A DNA stretch of 64,000 nt from Rhodopirellula halodulae (GCF_020966775.1 NZ_JAJKFV010000003.1:1-64000); one strand, 5' to 3'. Positions 8,731 to 18,018 are shown, counted from the first letter of the stretch. Notes: generated by a model from the letters alone, not told the origin. Translations and numbers: made by a program.

Positions 8731-10155
8731 ATGAAAACGGCCCGTCACGAACTCGTCATTGTCGGCGGTGGTCCCGCTGGATACGTCGCCGCCATTCGTG
8801 CAGCACAACTCGGCATCGATGTGGCGTGCATCGAAGATGACCCAAAGTTCGGTGGCACCTGCGTGCGTGTGGGATGCATCCCCAGCAAGGCTCTGCTGGA
8901 ATCCAGCCACCTGTACGAGGAAGCTCAGCACAAATTCGCGGACCACGGATTGAAGGTTGGCGGCATCGAGTTGGATCTCGATGTGATGATGAAACGCAAA
9001 GAAAGCATTGTTGACGCGCTCACCGGCGGCATCGACATGCTGTTTCAACGCAAAGGCGTCACGGCTTACCACGGTCGCGGGCGGTTGCGAGATGTGGACA
9101 CCATCGAGATCACACCGAGCAAGGCCGCCAAAGACGGCCAACCCGAATTGATCACTGCCGATCAAATTATGCTCTGCCCCGGCAGCGTCCCCGCACAGTT
9201 ACCGATGGTTGAAGAAGACAACGACCGCATCGGCAACAGCACCACCGCGTTGTCGTTCCCCGATGTTCCTGAAGTGTTGGTGGTCATTGGCGGCGGCTAC
9301 ATCGGTTTGGAACTCGGCAGCGTTTGGAACCGACTGGGCAGCCAGGTCATCGTGCTGGAAGCCTTTGATCGCATCATGCCGGGCCTCGATAAAGAGATGG
9401 CGAACCTGGCGCATCGCAGTTTTAAGAAACAAGGTTTGGACATCCGCACCAGCACCATGGTGGCTTCCGCGAAAGTCGATCCCAAGCCGGGCGACAAGAA
9501 ACCGTGCGTGATTGAAATCAAAGACGGTGATCCCATTCGTTGCGATCGCGTCTTGCTGGCCACAGGACGCTCTCCGGCGACCAAAGATCTCGGTCTCGAA
9601 GCCGCCGGTGTGAAGACGGATCAACGCGGCTTCATCCAAGTCAACCATCAGTTTGAAACTTCCGTGCCCGGGATCTACGCGACGGGTGACTGCATTGGCG
9701 GAGCCATGTTGGCTCACAAAGCCATGGAAGAAGCGGTGGTGTGCGTGGAAAAGATGGCCGGCATCGGTGCCGAGATGAATTACGAAGTCATCCCCGCCAT
9801 CGTTTACACCCATCCCGAAATCGCGATGGTGGGCAAGACCGAAGAAGAGCTGAAAGAAGCCGGCATTGAATACAACAAAGGCGTTTGTCCGCTCGGAGCA
9901 AACGGTCGCGCGCGAACGCTGGGCGACATCGACGGACGAGTCAAGATCTTGGCCGACGCCGCCACCGATCGTGTTCTTGGTGTTCACATCATCGGCCCCC
10001 GCGCCGGCGACATGATTGCCGAAGCCGCAGCGGCGATGGAGTTTGGTGCCAGCAGCGAAGACATCGCCCGCACCTGCCACGCTCACCCGACGTTGTCCGA
10101 AGCGGTTCACGAAGCCGCTTTGGCGGTGGATGACCGAGCGATTCACACGGCGTGA
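8731..10155 (+). CDS. lpdA: Dihydrolipoyl dehydrogenase
   Basis: FAD-dependent E3 subunit that reoxidises dihydrolipoamide for 2-oxoacid dehydrogenase complexes or the glycine cleavage system. Visible are the FAD-binding VGGGPAGYVAAI at the N-terminus, the redox-active disulfide in GGTCVRVGCIPSKALL (usually CLNVGC), and the NAD-binding GGGYIGLELGSVW. The FAD-contacting YATGDCIGGAMLAHKAMEE and the C-terminal catalytic HAHPTLSEAVHEA (His-Glu pair) are also present. Length (474 aa) is normal. The ATG at 8731 is set by the FAD motif ten residues later. The E1/E2 genes are not nearby. The phosphatase gene starts 13 bp downstream. Confidence 0.95.
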   Translation: MKTARHELVIVGGGPAGYVAAIRAAQLGIDVACIEDDPKFGGTCVRVGCIPSKALLESSHLYEEAQHKFADHGLKVGGIELDLDVMMKRKESIVDALTGGIDMLFQRKGVTAYHGRGRLRDVDTIEITPSKAAKDGQPELITADQIMLCPGSVPAQLPMVEEDNDRIGNSTTALSFPDVPEVLVVIGGGYIGLELGSVWNRLGSQVIVLEAFDRIMPGLDKEMANLAHRSFKKQGLDIRTSTMVASAKVDPKPGDKKPCVIEIKDGDPIRCDRVLLATGRSPATKDLGLEAAGVKTDQRGFIQVNHQFETSVPGIYATGDCIGGAMLAHKAMEEAVVCVEKMAGIGAEMNYEVIPAIVYTHPEIAMVGKTEEELKEAGIEYNKGVCPLGANGRARTLGDIDGRVKILADAATDRVLGVHIIGPRAGDMIAEAAAAMEFGASSEDIARTCHAHPTLSEAVHEAALAVDDRAIHTA

Positions 10156-10168
10156 TCAGGTTCGACTC

Positions 10169-10738
10169 GTGAGCGGACCGATTCAATCCGGATTCTGGCG
10201 TCGAACCTACGCACGCGTGGTGTTCTTGCCGACGTTGTGGTGGAACATGTTGCTGGGACGTTGGCTGAAAGTCCGCAACTGGTTCGACTGGATCGATCCG
10301 CTAGTCATCGTCGGTGCCCGCCCGTTCGCTCGTGACGTCGCCAAGATGGCCGAGCTAAACGTGGGCGGCGTCGTCAACACTTGCGAAGAGTACTGCGGCC
10401 CGGTGGAGCAGTACGCCAAGCACGAAATCGAGCAACTGCATCTTCCGATCACGGACTTCACTCACCCGAGTCTGCAGGACGTGATCACGGGAGTCGACTT
10501 CATCCAGCGGATCACGCAGTCAGGCAAAGCGGTCTACATCCACTGCAAAGCCGGGCGAGCAAGAAGCGCGACGATTGCAATTTGTTGGCTGATCGCTCAC
10601 CGAGACATGTCGCCTGCAGAAGCCCAAGCTTGGCTGCTGGAAAAGCGACCTCACATCAACCCGCGACTGACAACCCGTCCCGTCGTGCAAGAGTTCGTTC
10701 GGCATCTTGCGGAGCAACAACCGGCCGAAGCCCGCTGA
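10169..10738 (+). CDS. PTPMT1-type dual-specificity phosphatase, probable phosphatidylglycerophosphate phosphatase
   Basis: Cys-dependent phosphatase. The signature loop HCKAGRARSA provides the catalytic Cys and phosphate-binding Arg, and an upstream ITDFTHPSL segment is placed like the general-acid Asp loop. The HCKAGR-RS form and short DSP domain are those of PTPMT1. A PTPMT1-type enzyme acting as PGP phosphatase in phosphatidylglycerol/cardiolipin synthesis is known from Rhodopirellula baltica, so that role is likely. The N-terminal 30 residues are hydrophobic and aromatic (VVFLPTLWWNMLLGRWL), fitting membrane association. The GTG at 10169 follows the lpdA stop; an ATG at 10130 inside lpdA is an alternative. 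Confidence 0.82.
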   Translation: MSGPIQSGFWRRTYARVVFLPTLWWNMLLGRWLKVRNWFDWIDPLVIVGARPFARDVAKMAELNVGGVVNTCEEYCGPVEQYAKHEIEQLHLPITDFTHPSLQDVITGVDFIQRITQSGKAVYIHCKAGRARSATIAICWLIAHRDMSPAEAQAWLLEKRPHINPRLTTRPVVQEFVRHLAEQQPAEAR

Positions 10739-10781
10739 ACGATCGCATGCGTCCTGCGCCCGCATGGTCCTGCGCCCGCGT

Positions 10782-11321
10782 TCAGTAGGTCGGCGGCGGG
10801 TCTTGGCTGAGCGATTCCAAACGTTGTTGTTGGTGCCAAAGGATGCTGTCCTTTAGCACGTTGCCGTCTTCGTCGTAGAAGTCTTCTTGTTTGGCCAATT
10901 CCGCGACCTTGTTTTCCAAACGCTCGACTTGAGTCTTCCAGATCGCGAACGCGTTTCGGTGATCCGGCTTTTGACGACTGCGTTCCATCCATACACGCTG
11001 TTGGCGATCACGCAAAAAAGCAGCGTCTTCTTGCTTCACATCCGCTAAGAATGCTTCGTTGCGACGCTTGCGAGCCGAATAGTCCTCGTCGGACGGACGC
11101 GTCGCGGCGGTGCTGGTCGGTTGAGCCTCGACCATGGGTGTTGGTCGAGCACTCACCCACTGAACTGTGTTTCGCAACAACAGAATGCATCCGGCGAGAG
11201 ATCCAACGGAGAGCACCGAGAAGATCAGCAGTTTGCCGATCCAATTCGATGAGGCTTCCTTTTGGGACGATCCCGTTCCGGATGCAGGCGAAAGACGGTT
11301 GTGTGTCGACGTGAATTTCAT
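10782..11321 (-). CDS. Small single-pass membrane protein of the Tad-like cluster
   Basis: Protein of 179 residues that I do not recognise. It has a polar N-terminus, one transmembrane helix (about 29-50, LLIFSVLSVGSLAGCILLL), then a charged, mainly helical tail with coiled-coil character (RKRRNEAFLADVKQEDAAFLRDRQQ...VERLENKVAELAKQEDF). It follows the TadG-like gene by 55 bp on the same strand, so it is probably the last gene of the pilus-type operon. The coiled coil suggests an assembly or scaffold role, which is inference. Confidence 0.65.
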   Translation of the reverse strand: MKFTSTHNRLSPASGTGSSQKEASSNWIGKLLIFSVLSVGSLAGCILLLRNTVQWVSARPTPMVEAQPTSTAATRPSDEDYSARKRRNEAFLADVKQEDAAFLRDRQQRVWMERSRQKPDHRNAFAIWKTQVERLENKVAELAKQEDFYDEDGNVLKDSILWHQQQRLESLSQDPPPTY

Positions 11322-11376
11322 GTTGTACTCTAGGTCACGCGAAGTGACCTGCTTCGAAATTCTCGTAACAAAACGA

Positions 11377-12681
11377 TCAGTCAGTCAAAATCGTTGGCAG
11401 GTTGTTGGCAATCTCTTCGAATGCACTGACCAGTTCGTCACCGGAATCGGCATGGTAGTGTTTGCCCAACCCAATCACCGCGACATCTTGCATTGTTTGT
11501 TGGTTGGCACCACCACCGAAAGTGACGGTTTGAATGTTCAAATTCTGCGACGTCATCAACTGGCGAGCCACCGTGTCCGGCGACGTCCCGTAGTTGTGAT
11601 TCCCATCGGTCATCACCACCATCGTCTTGGACGCATACGGACGAGCGTTTTGATGTTCGAACGATCGTTTACCAGAGTTCATGCCGTTGCCGATCCCCGT
11701 TGAACCGTTCGGCCCAAGCTGATCGACCGCGGCACGCACCGAAGCGAAGTCGTCTAGCAACCAGCAATCCAAAGTGCCGTGGCTGTTGTAGCTGGCAATG
11801 GAAACCTGTTCGTTCTGAGGGGTTTCGTCGAGCACTCGCAAGAACGCATCGACGGCCAACACCAAGTCTTCCCAAGGTGTGTTGGGAGCCGGCCCCAGCT
11901 CAAAGTGTTCTTCCCAAGCGTGATCGTATAGGTCGTACTGGTCGTAGCCAGAGTTGTAACGAACGCGGCGGATGTAGTCCGGTCGACCGTTGCGATAACG
12001 CCATTCCAAACGCACGATGCCAGCATCCTCGGCGGAGACCAAACTGTCTTCTTCCCAAGGGTCCATGCCATCGGGCCAGTCATACGTTTTCCAGTCCATC
12101 GATCCGCTGCGGTCCAAGACCAAGCTGATGTCGCGGTCAACCTGCATCGCAACCGCGGAGGTTTGCGGTTTGAAATCGCTGATCGAGAACGAGTTGGGGA
12201 AAATGAACGGCACGGGCCCCATCAATGAGTCGGCGGTGCGTTTTCCCGTCACGCGAACGGAGCTGACCGCGACCAAGTTGTCCGCCACGTCGCTGGTGGG
12301 GACTTTGGTGAAGTGGAAGCGGCCAGTTTGCCCGTCGGATTGAGCCGACACGCCGAACTCAAATTCGTTCGCCGCGTCGTCCGTGTTCAGTTGATAGGGC
12401 TCCCCGGCGACCTCGTTCATCGCAGCGGTCAAACGCGCGGCCGTCTTCGCGGCATCCACGGTTTGCTCTTCACTGAAGGCACGCCCACCGGCACGAGCCG
12501 CGGCGTCCGTTGCGATGGCCAGCTCGGTCTTCACCAACTGCATTTGTGCCATGTTGATGCAGAACGCGGCGAGCAACGCCAGCATCGGAAGAACGAATGC
12601 CATCAACACGGTGATGCCACCACGACGCGAATCTTCGCGTGTGGTCAAGGCGAATCGCCGTGCGTTGGGGGAAAGGATCAT
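11377..12681 (-). CDS. TadG-like protein with von Willebrand factor A domain
   Basis: The N-terminus is a Tad/Flp-type leader: a short basic segment (SRRGGITV) and one hydrophobic helix (LMAFVLPMLALLAAFCINMAQMQL), then KTELAIATDAAARAGGRAF, typical of TadE/TadG. A vWA domain follows, with MIDAS motif DRSGS (in DISLVLDRSGSMDW) and a second metal-binding region near VVMTDGNHNYGTSP. Such proteins sit in the envelope next to Flp-type pilus machinery. The ATG at 12681 fits the leader; the 32 upstream codons look untranslated. It is third in a minus-strand run after two TadE-like genes. Confidence 0.85.
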   Translation of the reverse strand: MILSPNARRFALTTREDSRRGGITVLMAFVLPMLALLAAFCINMAQMQLVKTELAIATDAAARAGGRAFSEEQTVDAAKTAARLTAAMNEVAGEPYQLNTDDAANEFEFGVSAQSDGQTGRFHFTKVPTSDVADNLVAVSSVRVTGKRTADSLMGPVPFIFPNSFSISDFKPQTSAVAMQVDRDISLVLDRSGSMDWKTYDWPDGMDPWEEDSLVSAEDAGIVRLEWRYRNGRPDYIRRVRYNSGYDQYDLYDHAWEEHFELGPAPNTPWEDLVLAVDAFLRVLDETPQNEQVSIASYNSHGTLDCWLLDDFASVRAAVDQLGPNGSTGIGNGMNSGKRSFEHQNARPYASKTMVVMTDGNHNYGTSPDTVARQLMTSQNLNIQTVTFGGGANQQTMQDVAVIGLGKHYHADSGDELVSAFEEIANNLPTILTD

Positions 12682-12786
12682 CGAAGTTCTCCAAAACAAT
12701 TGGTTGGAAAGGAAAGCGTAAGAAGATCCCCCCGGATCACTCTTTTCGGTTGGTTCAAAGCTGAATAGCTTCAGCAAAAGTTCGTA

Positions 12787-13290
12787 TCAGTTGTCGACTC
12801 GGAAGAAGCCGTTGTATCGTTCGGTCTGCATCGTGGCGGACGAAGTCAGTTGGATGTTGCCTAGGAACATTGGCGTGAACAACGCGACGTCGTCGAGATT
12901 GATGCTGACGGTCACGGTGACTTCTTCCGCATCGTCGTCGATTTCCGTGCACTCAATTTCGTAACCATTCGCGAACAGCGACTGCATGATCGTTTCGGCT
13001 TCTTGGCGGGCTTCTTCGGCGGTGGCGCCCGGAACGATGGCGGTTCGCGCCGCGTAGTAAGCAGCATCTTGAGCCAAGTTGCGAGCCATGTTCATGCGAG
13101 CCAATTCCATGCACATGAAAATGGTCAGCAAAAGGATGTTGCAGACGATCGCGAATTCGACCAGCGTTGCACCGGCTCGCGCCAGAGCACCACGCTGGGC
13201 TTTGCTGCGGCGAGGCGGGCGAGCGAGCATCGTCGGGCGCGGGCGGTGCCGGCCGGGAATGCGTTTTTGATTGGATGAAGGTTCAAACAT
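12787..13290 (-). CDS. TadE-like minor pilin
   Basis: Protein of 167 residues with a basic N-terminal segment ending RAGATLVEFAIVCNILLLTIFMCMELAR, the TadE-type pseudopilin helix with its conserved Glu. A short periplasmic domain follows. TadE proteins are processed by a prepilin peptidase of the kind encoded divergently at 13998 and support Flp pilus assembly. The gene starts 15 bp after the stop of the next TadE-like gene, which suggests co-transcription. The start codon is uncertain because there are several Met in the basic tail. Confidence 0.82.
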   Translation of the reverse strand: MFEPSSNQKRIPGRHRPRPTMLARPPRRSKAQRGALARAGATLVEFAIVCNILLLTIFMCMELARMNMARNLAQDAAYYAARTAIVPGATAEEARQEAETIMQSLFANGYEIECTEIDDDAEEVTVTVSINLDDVALFTPMFLGNIQLTSSATMQTERYNGFFRVDN

Positions 13291-13305
13291 TGTGGGGCAC
13301 CGAGC

Positions 13306-13812
13306 TTATTCTTGGTTTGCGAATTCTTTCCGCATCGTGATTCGATGGGAGATCTGCAATCCGTCGTAGAGACCCGCCGGGGCGTAAAGGTTGCCAGCGG
13401 CCGGCACGGTCACCACGACGGTGACGTGTTCCAACGTGTCCGCCGTGCTGAACGTGCTGTTTTCCATCTGCATCACGTTGCCGCCGTATTCAACGCCGCG
13501 TTCGTCCAAAATTTCTCGAACGCGAGCGGCGGCGGCTTCATTCGTGCCGCCACGGTTGATGCCGCGACGTGCCCCTTCGTACGCAGCAATCGCGACGGTT
13601 TCCTTCAAGAAGAAAATCGAACACAAATCAACCGTGGCAAACGTGAACGTCAGCAAGACTGGCAAGCAGAACGCAATCTCCGCCGTCGCCGTTCCACGTC
13701 GCGGCTGATTCAGGTGGCCTCCCGAACGCGCCCGGCCGGCTGTGAGAAAGCCGTGACGCGTTCGTTTGGAGGCGTGAAGAACGGGGTTCATGGTACGTTG
13801 AGCCAAAGACAT
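13306..13812 (-). CDS. TadE-like minor pilin (first gene of the run)
   Basis: Second TadE-like protein (168 residues): basic leader, then RRGTATAEIAFCLPVLLTFTFATVDLCSIFFLKE, the TadE helix with Glu after the cleavage region. The following AIAAYEGARRGINRGGTNEAAAARVREIL is typical of TadE. It heads the minus-strand operon and faces the prepilin peptidase gene across about 185 bp, which should hold both promoters. The first Met at 13812 gives an unusually long 40-residue leader, and translation could start later. Confidence 0.82.
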   Translation of the reverse strand: MSLAQRTMNPVLHASKRTRHGFLTAGRARSGGHLNQPRRGTATAEIAFCLPVLLTFTFATVDLCSIFFLKETVAIAAYEGARRGINRGGTNEAAAARVREILDERGVEYGGNVMQMENSTFSTADTLEHVTVVVTVPAAGNLYAPAGLYDGLQISHRITMRKEFANQE

Positions 13813-13997
13813 GGATTTCAGTGAATATTCGCGAGGATTGCCTCCACGGGAACCATCGGGGGATCTCCGAGTAGGGTCTCTATGGGAAACCTAGCTTTGG
13901 AAATGCACCCGGGCGTGAAAATTTTTGAAAAACCTTTTAGGCTCTTCGCCCTGCCACGTTTTATGTGCACCCTTTGGCAACGGACGTTAACGCCCGC

Positions 13998-15467
13998 ATG
14001 ATCCTCACGAACCTTCCGGCACCTGTTTCCAATTTGATCGCAGGTCAGTTGAGTCCTTCGCGGGCGTTGCTTCAGTTCACGCAATCAACCGACGGCTGGC
14101 GACAAGACGCGATTCAATCGAGCACGATTTATTTCGCCGAGATCACACCGGCGTGGCTGGCTTCTTTGATGGCCGCTTGGTTATCGCTGTCGACTTCGGT
14201 CCAGTGTGCTGTGTTGGCAGCTATCGGTCTGATCGCGGGCGCCATCGCCAATCACATCATTCCGACTTGGTGCTGGTACCCACGTCCGATCTCCCCGTGG
14301 GTGGATCGCGAACGATGGCCGTTGCGGCCGGAGTTTGAAACGATTTCACGCTCGCTACCGCCACGAACCTGGCTTGATCGCATTCCAGTCTTCGGTTGGT
14401 TGCGACTGCGTCGGGAATCGGAACTGTTTGGCCGAGGCTTTTGGATTCGGCCGTTGTTGATTGAGCTAAGCATGGCGGCGGTCTACCCCTGGATGTTCCA
14501 CGCTTACCTCGACGGGCAACTGTTGCCATCCGGAGTCACCGCGGCGACGAAGGCAGCTTGTGCGGATTGGATGGTTTGGTTGTTCTTCTATCACGCCGTG
14601 GTGTTGGTCTGGTTGGTGTCCGCGACGTTCATTGACTTCGACGAACGAACCATTCCTGATTTGATCACCATCCCCGGGACGATCATCGCGATCCTGATCG
14701 GTACGTTGACTCCGTTCGCCTTCTTGCCCGGATTGGTTGTCGTCAATTCGGTCGAAGGCATCGCACCGGTGTTGGCGAATCATCCGTTTGGCTTGTCGCC
14801 GTTTTGGAGCAGCCCACAAGGACTGGCGACCGGTTTGTTGATTTGGTCCGTTTGGTGCTTTGCGTTGGCTGACCGGCGTTTTTACCTCCGCCGCGGATGG
14901 TCCAAGGCTTGGGGGTATTTCTGGTTGGGCCTGACCCGCAACAACAGTTGGAAATGGTTGACGGCGATGTGGTTGATCGGTTCCATCGTCATCACCGCGG
15001 TTTACTTCACCAGCCCGCTGGGTTGGATGGGAATGATGACGTCTCTGGTGGGCTTGGCGGTCGGAGGAGGAATCGTTTGGGTCGTGCGACTGGTTTGTGG
15101 TTGGGCGATCGGCATGGAAGCCATGGGTTTCGGCGACGTGACGTTGATGGCCATGGTCGGCGCCGTCATCGGATGGCAAGGCAGCACGCTGGCGTTCTTT
15201 GTCTCGCCCATGGCCGCGTTGTTGATCGTGCTGATCGTGTTCGTGCTCACCCGAGACCCCAGGACTCCGTTCGGACCCTATCTCTGTTTGGGAACACTGT
15301 TGGTCGTGTGGTTCTGGGACGATGTCTACAACGAACGCTTTCGCACCACGTTGTTGCTGATGGGCGACGTGCTGTTGTGGATGGCGTTGGTCATGCCACC
15401 TTTGCTAGCCGGGATGATGTGGGTTTCGCGAACCCTGCGTCAACGAGTTTTGCCCGATCCGGAATGA
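13998..15467 (+). CDS. Prepilin peptidase (A24 family)
   Basis: Membrane aspartic protease that removes leader peptides of type IV or Tad pilins. The two catalytic Asp are visible as D213 in FIDFDERTIPD and D380 in MGFGDVTLMAMVGA. About eight transmembrane helices surround them. The N-terminal region resembles the methyltransferase domain of bifunctional enzymes (LDRIPVFGWLRLR corresponds to the usual D-NIPLLSWLLLR segment). The four zinc-binding Cys that normally precede it are absent. The protein is long (489 aa) because of an insertion between the two Asp segments. The ATG at 13998 follows an upstream in-frame Met that adds only polar residues. It is divergent from the TadE genes, likely substrates. 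Confidence 0.88.
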   Translation: MILTNLPAPVSNLIAGQLSPSRALLQFTQSTDGWRQDAIQSSTIYFAEITPAWLASLMAAWLSLSTSVQCAVLAAIGLIAGAIANHIIPTWCWYPRPISPWVDRERWPLRPEFETISRSLPPRTWLDRIPVFGWLRLRRESELFGRGFWIRPLLIELSMAAVYPWMFHAYLDGQLLPSGVTAATKAACADWMVWLFFYHAVVLVWLVSATFIDFDERTIPDLITIPGTIIAILIGTLTPFAFLPGLVVVNSVEGIAPVLANHPFGLSPFWSSPQGLATGLLIWSVWCFALADRRFYLRRGWSKAWGYFWLGLTRNNSWKWLTAMWLIGSIVITAVYFTSPLGWMGMMTSLVGLAVGGGIVWVVRLVCGWAIGMEAMGFGDVTLMAMVGAVIGWQGSTLAFFVSPMAALLIVLIVFVLTRDPRTPFGPYLCLGTLLVVWFWDDVYNERFRTTLLLMGDVLLWMALVMPPLLAGMMWVSRTLRQRVLPDPE

Positions 15468-15541
15468 GTCCAGCAGCGCCCCCACACTTTCATTGAGAGC
15501 GGGCCATCTTGTGCAGCAGCCGAAAAGGATCGTGGCAACTC

Positions 15542-15754
15542 TCACATCAACGCCAACAAGTAACCTCCGACAAACACGATCACCAACACCCAAACCGTCC
15601 AGTGCCAGAGGCGACGCCCACCGGCCCAGGATTGACGCTCGGTCGAATCAGGAAATTCCCGCGACAAGAATTCTTCGTAATCATCGTCGTCCCATTCCTC
15701 GCTGTATGTGTCGGCATCCCATTCGTCCGGTTCATCGTCCCAATCGTCGGGCAT
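15542..15754 (-). CDS. Small acidic tail-anchored membrane protein
   Basis: Protein of 70 residues. The first 40 are very acidic (DDWDDEPDEWDADTYSEEW...), and the last ~25 form a single transmembrane helix (WHWTVWVLVIVFVGGYLLALM) at the extreme C-terminus. The sharply biased composition and clean membrane segment argue that it is translated. Function unknown. It lies convergent with the prepilin peptidase gene and divergent from moaA. Confidence 0.7.
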   Translation of the reverse strand: MPDDWDDEPDEWDADTYSEEWDDDDYEEFLSREFPDSTERQSWAGGRRLWHWTVWVLVIVFVGGYLLALM

Positions 15755-15828
15755 GGTGGTTGCAAACTGTCAGGTGAAGCAGAAAGTGTCGCATCGCGTG
15801 ATGGCGCGTCGCCGGTTAACCTAACACC

Positions 15829-16839
15829 ATGACCGCCTCGCATGCATTGGTCGATCGATTTGGTCGGCGTCACGACAGTCTTCGCATCAGCATCACGGAT
15901 CGTTGCAACATCCGCTGCTACTACTGCATGCCTGAACACGACGCTGAGTTCTTGCCTCGCAGCGGCGTGCTGACGTTTGAAGAAATTCGCCGACTGGCCA
16001 CGCTGATGGTGCATCGTTGCGGTGTTCGCGACATTCGGTTGACGGGTGGCGAACCGTTGGTCCGCCGGGATTGCGTCGACCTGGTCCGCATGTTGGCTTC
16101 CATCGATGGATTGGACGACCTGTCGATGACGACCAATGGGATGTTGCTGGCTGACCACGCCGCCGCACTGCGAGACGCGGGACTTCGGCGACTCAACATT
16201 TCAATCGACACACTCGATGAAACGCTGTTTCAAAAGATCACTCGCCGGCCGGGTGTCGAAAAAGTCGTGGCTGGAATTGATGCGGCAATCGCGGCCGGTT
16301 TCGAATCCATCAAACTCAATGCGCTTGCCATTCGAAATCTCAGCGAAACGCAGCTTGTAAGCCTTGTTCGATTCGCTGTGGCTCGCGGCGTCGTTCTGCG
16401 TTTCATCGAATTCATGCCGCTCGACAGCGACCGAGCTTGGAGAACAGAAAGCGTGCTATCGGGAGACGAATGTTTGCGGATTTTGTCCGATGCGTTTGGT
16501 CCGATCGAACCCATCGGTCGTGACACGCCATCAGCCCCTGCCGAATCGTTCACCATCACCAGCGATGGTCGTCAGGGCACCATCGGCATCATCCGTTCGG
16601 TAACGCGTCCGTTCTGTGGTGACTGCAACCGTCTGCGTTTGACGGCGGATGGCGGACTGCGGAACTGTTTGTTCGCTCGAACCGAGACGCCGCTTCGCGA
16701 CATGATGCGAGCCGGATGCAGTGATGAAGATTTGCTACAAACCTTCGCGGCCTGTGTGGGCGAAAAGCACGCCGCTCACGGCATTGATTCGGAAGATTTC
16801 CAACCACCCGACCGTGCGATGCATGCGATTGGCGGATAG
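15829..16839 (+). CDS. moaA: GTP 3',8-cyclase (molybdenum cofactor biosynthesis)
   Basis: Radical SAM enzyme that converts GTP to 3',8-cyclo-GTP, the first step of molybdopterin synthesis. The N-terminal cluster motif is C26-NIR-C30-YY-C33. The SAM-contacting LTGGEPLVRRD follows. The C-terminal second cluster is PFCGDCNRLRLTADGGLRNCL, and the protein ends in GG as MoaA does. Length (336 aa) and order are normal. The ATG at 15829 lies 16 codons before the conserved strand. No other moa/moe gene is in the window. Confidence 0.96.
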   Translation: MTASHALVDRFGRRHDSLRISITDRCNIRCYYCMPEHDAEFLPRSGVLTFEEIRRLATLMVHRCGVRDIRLTGGEPLVRRDCVDLVRMLASIDGLDDLSMTTNGMLLADHAAALRDAGLRRLNISIDTLDETLFQKITRRPGVEKVVAGIDAAIAAGFESIKLNALAIRNLSETQLVSLVRFAVARGVVLRFIEFMPLDSDRAWRTESVLSGDECLRILSDAFGPIEPIGRDTPSAPAESFTITSDGRQGTIGIIRSVTRPFCGDCNRLRLTADGGLRNCLFARTETPLRDMMRAGCSDEDLLQTFAACVGEKHAAHGIDSEDFQPPDRAMHAIGG

Positions 16840-16899
16840 TGGTTCGGTTCGCTACGACCGGCCCACCCGACGTTAACTTCCTTCGCTATAATCGCCGGC

Positions 16900-18018
16900 A
16901 TGAACATCGCCAAACTGCTCGAGAAACGACGATCGAACTGGGGCGAATTGGAACGCCTCTGCGAAGCGATGGAAGTTCGAGGACGAACCGACAAGGCGGG
17001 GCCTCAATACAAAGGCGCCGCGGGGATCGTGCGATTCGCAACACTGTATCGCGGCGCGTGTGCTGATTTGGCTTTGGCCGACGCTTATCAATTGCCTCCC
17101 GCAACGGTGACCTACCTGCATCGGTTGGTGGCACGGTCGCACAACCAGCTCTATCGAGCCGGCAAGTTCGAACCGATGGGATGGTTCGACATGATCTTTC
17201 GTGTGGCACCCAAAGAGATCTACGGTGATGCTTGCGTCCGCGTTGCCACGTTGGTCTTCTTCGGTTTGTTCGCCCTATCGATGTACTTGGGTTACCAACA
17301 AACACTGTTCCCGGATTTTGCCAACGTGGTTGTCGGCGATGCGGGGCTGGAACAGATGGACGAGATGTACGAACAAGAACTCGTGGGTAGTTTGGATCAC
17401 TACATCCAGATGTCCAGCTTCTACATCATGCACAACACCGGCATAGGGCTGAAGTGTTTTGCCTACGGGATCTTGATTGTTCCTTGCCTGTACATTTTAG
17501 CCAGCAACGCGGTGACGCTCGGGACGGTGTTTGGTTACATGGCACGAGAGGACAACGCCAGTCGCGACAACTTCTTTGAGTTTGTGACGGCGCATGGTCC
17601 GTTCGAATTGACGGCGATCGCTCTGTCCGCCGCCGCCGGACTGCGATTGGGAATGGGTCTGTTTGCGACCGGCGGCTTGAGTCGTGTGGACTCGGTGCGT
17701 CGCGCGGCCGTTCGAGCGGTTCCGGTGATGTCCGCTTCCGCCGTTTTGTTCGTGCTCGCCGCGTTCACCGAAGGATTCATCTCGCCCAGCCCGCTCGCCT
17801 ACACCTTCAAAGCGGCTTGGTCGGTGATGTCGTCCAGCATGATCAGTTTTTACTTTGTGGTGCTCGGTTTCCCAGGCAATCGCAGTTCACTCGCGGAACG
17901 GGAATCCGTTCAAACGGTGCTGAATTTCTTGGACGACGAGCCCGCCGCCGAGGCGACCACCACCGACTCACCCGACGACGTTGCCCTCGGCGAAAGTGTG
18001 AGTCCCAGTGCAGCTTGA
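16900..18018 (+). CDS. SpoIIM-like (DUF95) multi-pass membrane protein
   Basis: First gene of a tight operon ending in moxR. The N-terminal ~90 residues are soluble and helical (NIAKLLEKRRSNWGELERLCEAME...VTYLHRLVARSHNQLY), as in the actinobacterial and planctomycetal SpoIIM-like family. Then come at least five transmembrane helices and the motif YIMHNTGIGLKCFAYGIL...GTVFGY, a core DUF95 feature. The ATG at 16900 is supported by the N-terminal family pattern. The next gene overlaps it by 11 bp. SpoIIM-like proteins in MoxR operons are thought to act in the envelope; the exact role is unknown. Confidence 0.85.
   Translation: MNIAKLLEKRRSNWGELERLCEAMEVRGRTDKAGPQYKGAAGIVRFATLYRGACADLALADAYQLPPATVTYLHRLVARSHNQLYRAGKFEPMGWFDMIFRVAPKEIYGDACVRVATLVFFGLFALSMYLGYQQTLFPDFANVVVGDAGLEQMDEMYEQELVGSLDHYIQMSSFYIMHNTGIGLKCFAYGILIVPCLYILASNAVTLGTVFGYMAREDNASRDNFFEFVTAHGPFELTAIALSAAAGLRLGMGLFATGGLSRVDSVRRAAVRAVPVMSASAVLFVLAAFTEGFISPSPLAYTFKAAWSVMSSSMISFYFVVLGFPGNRSSLAERESVQTVLNFLDDEPAAEATTTDSPDDVALGESVSPSAA

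Noticed and set aside
10787-10800. CAGTAGGTCGGCGG beside the end of the coiled-coil membrane protein gene, as another palindrome head
   Set aside because: The bases after GTAGGTC do not form the 7-bp stem, and they encode the protein's own C-terminus, so this is a chance match.
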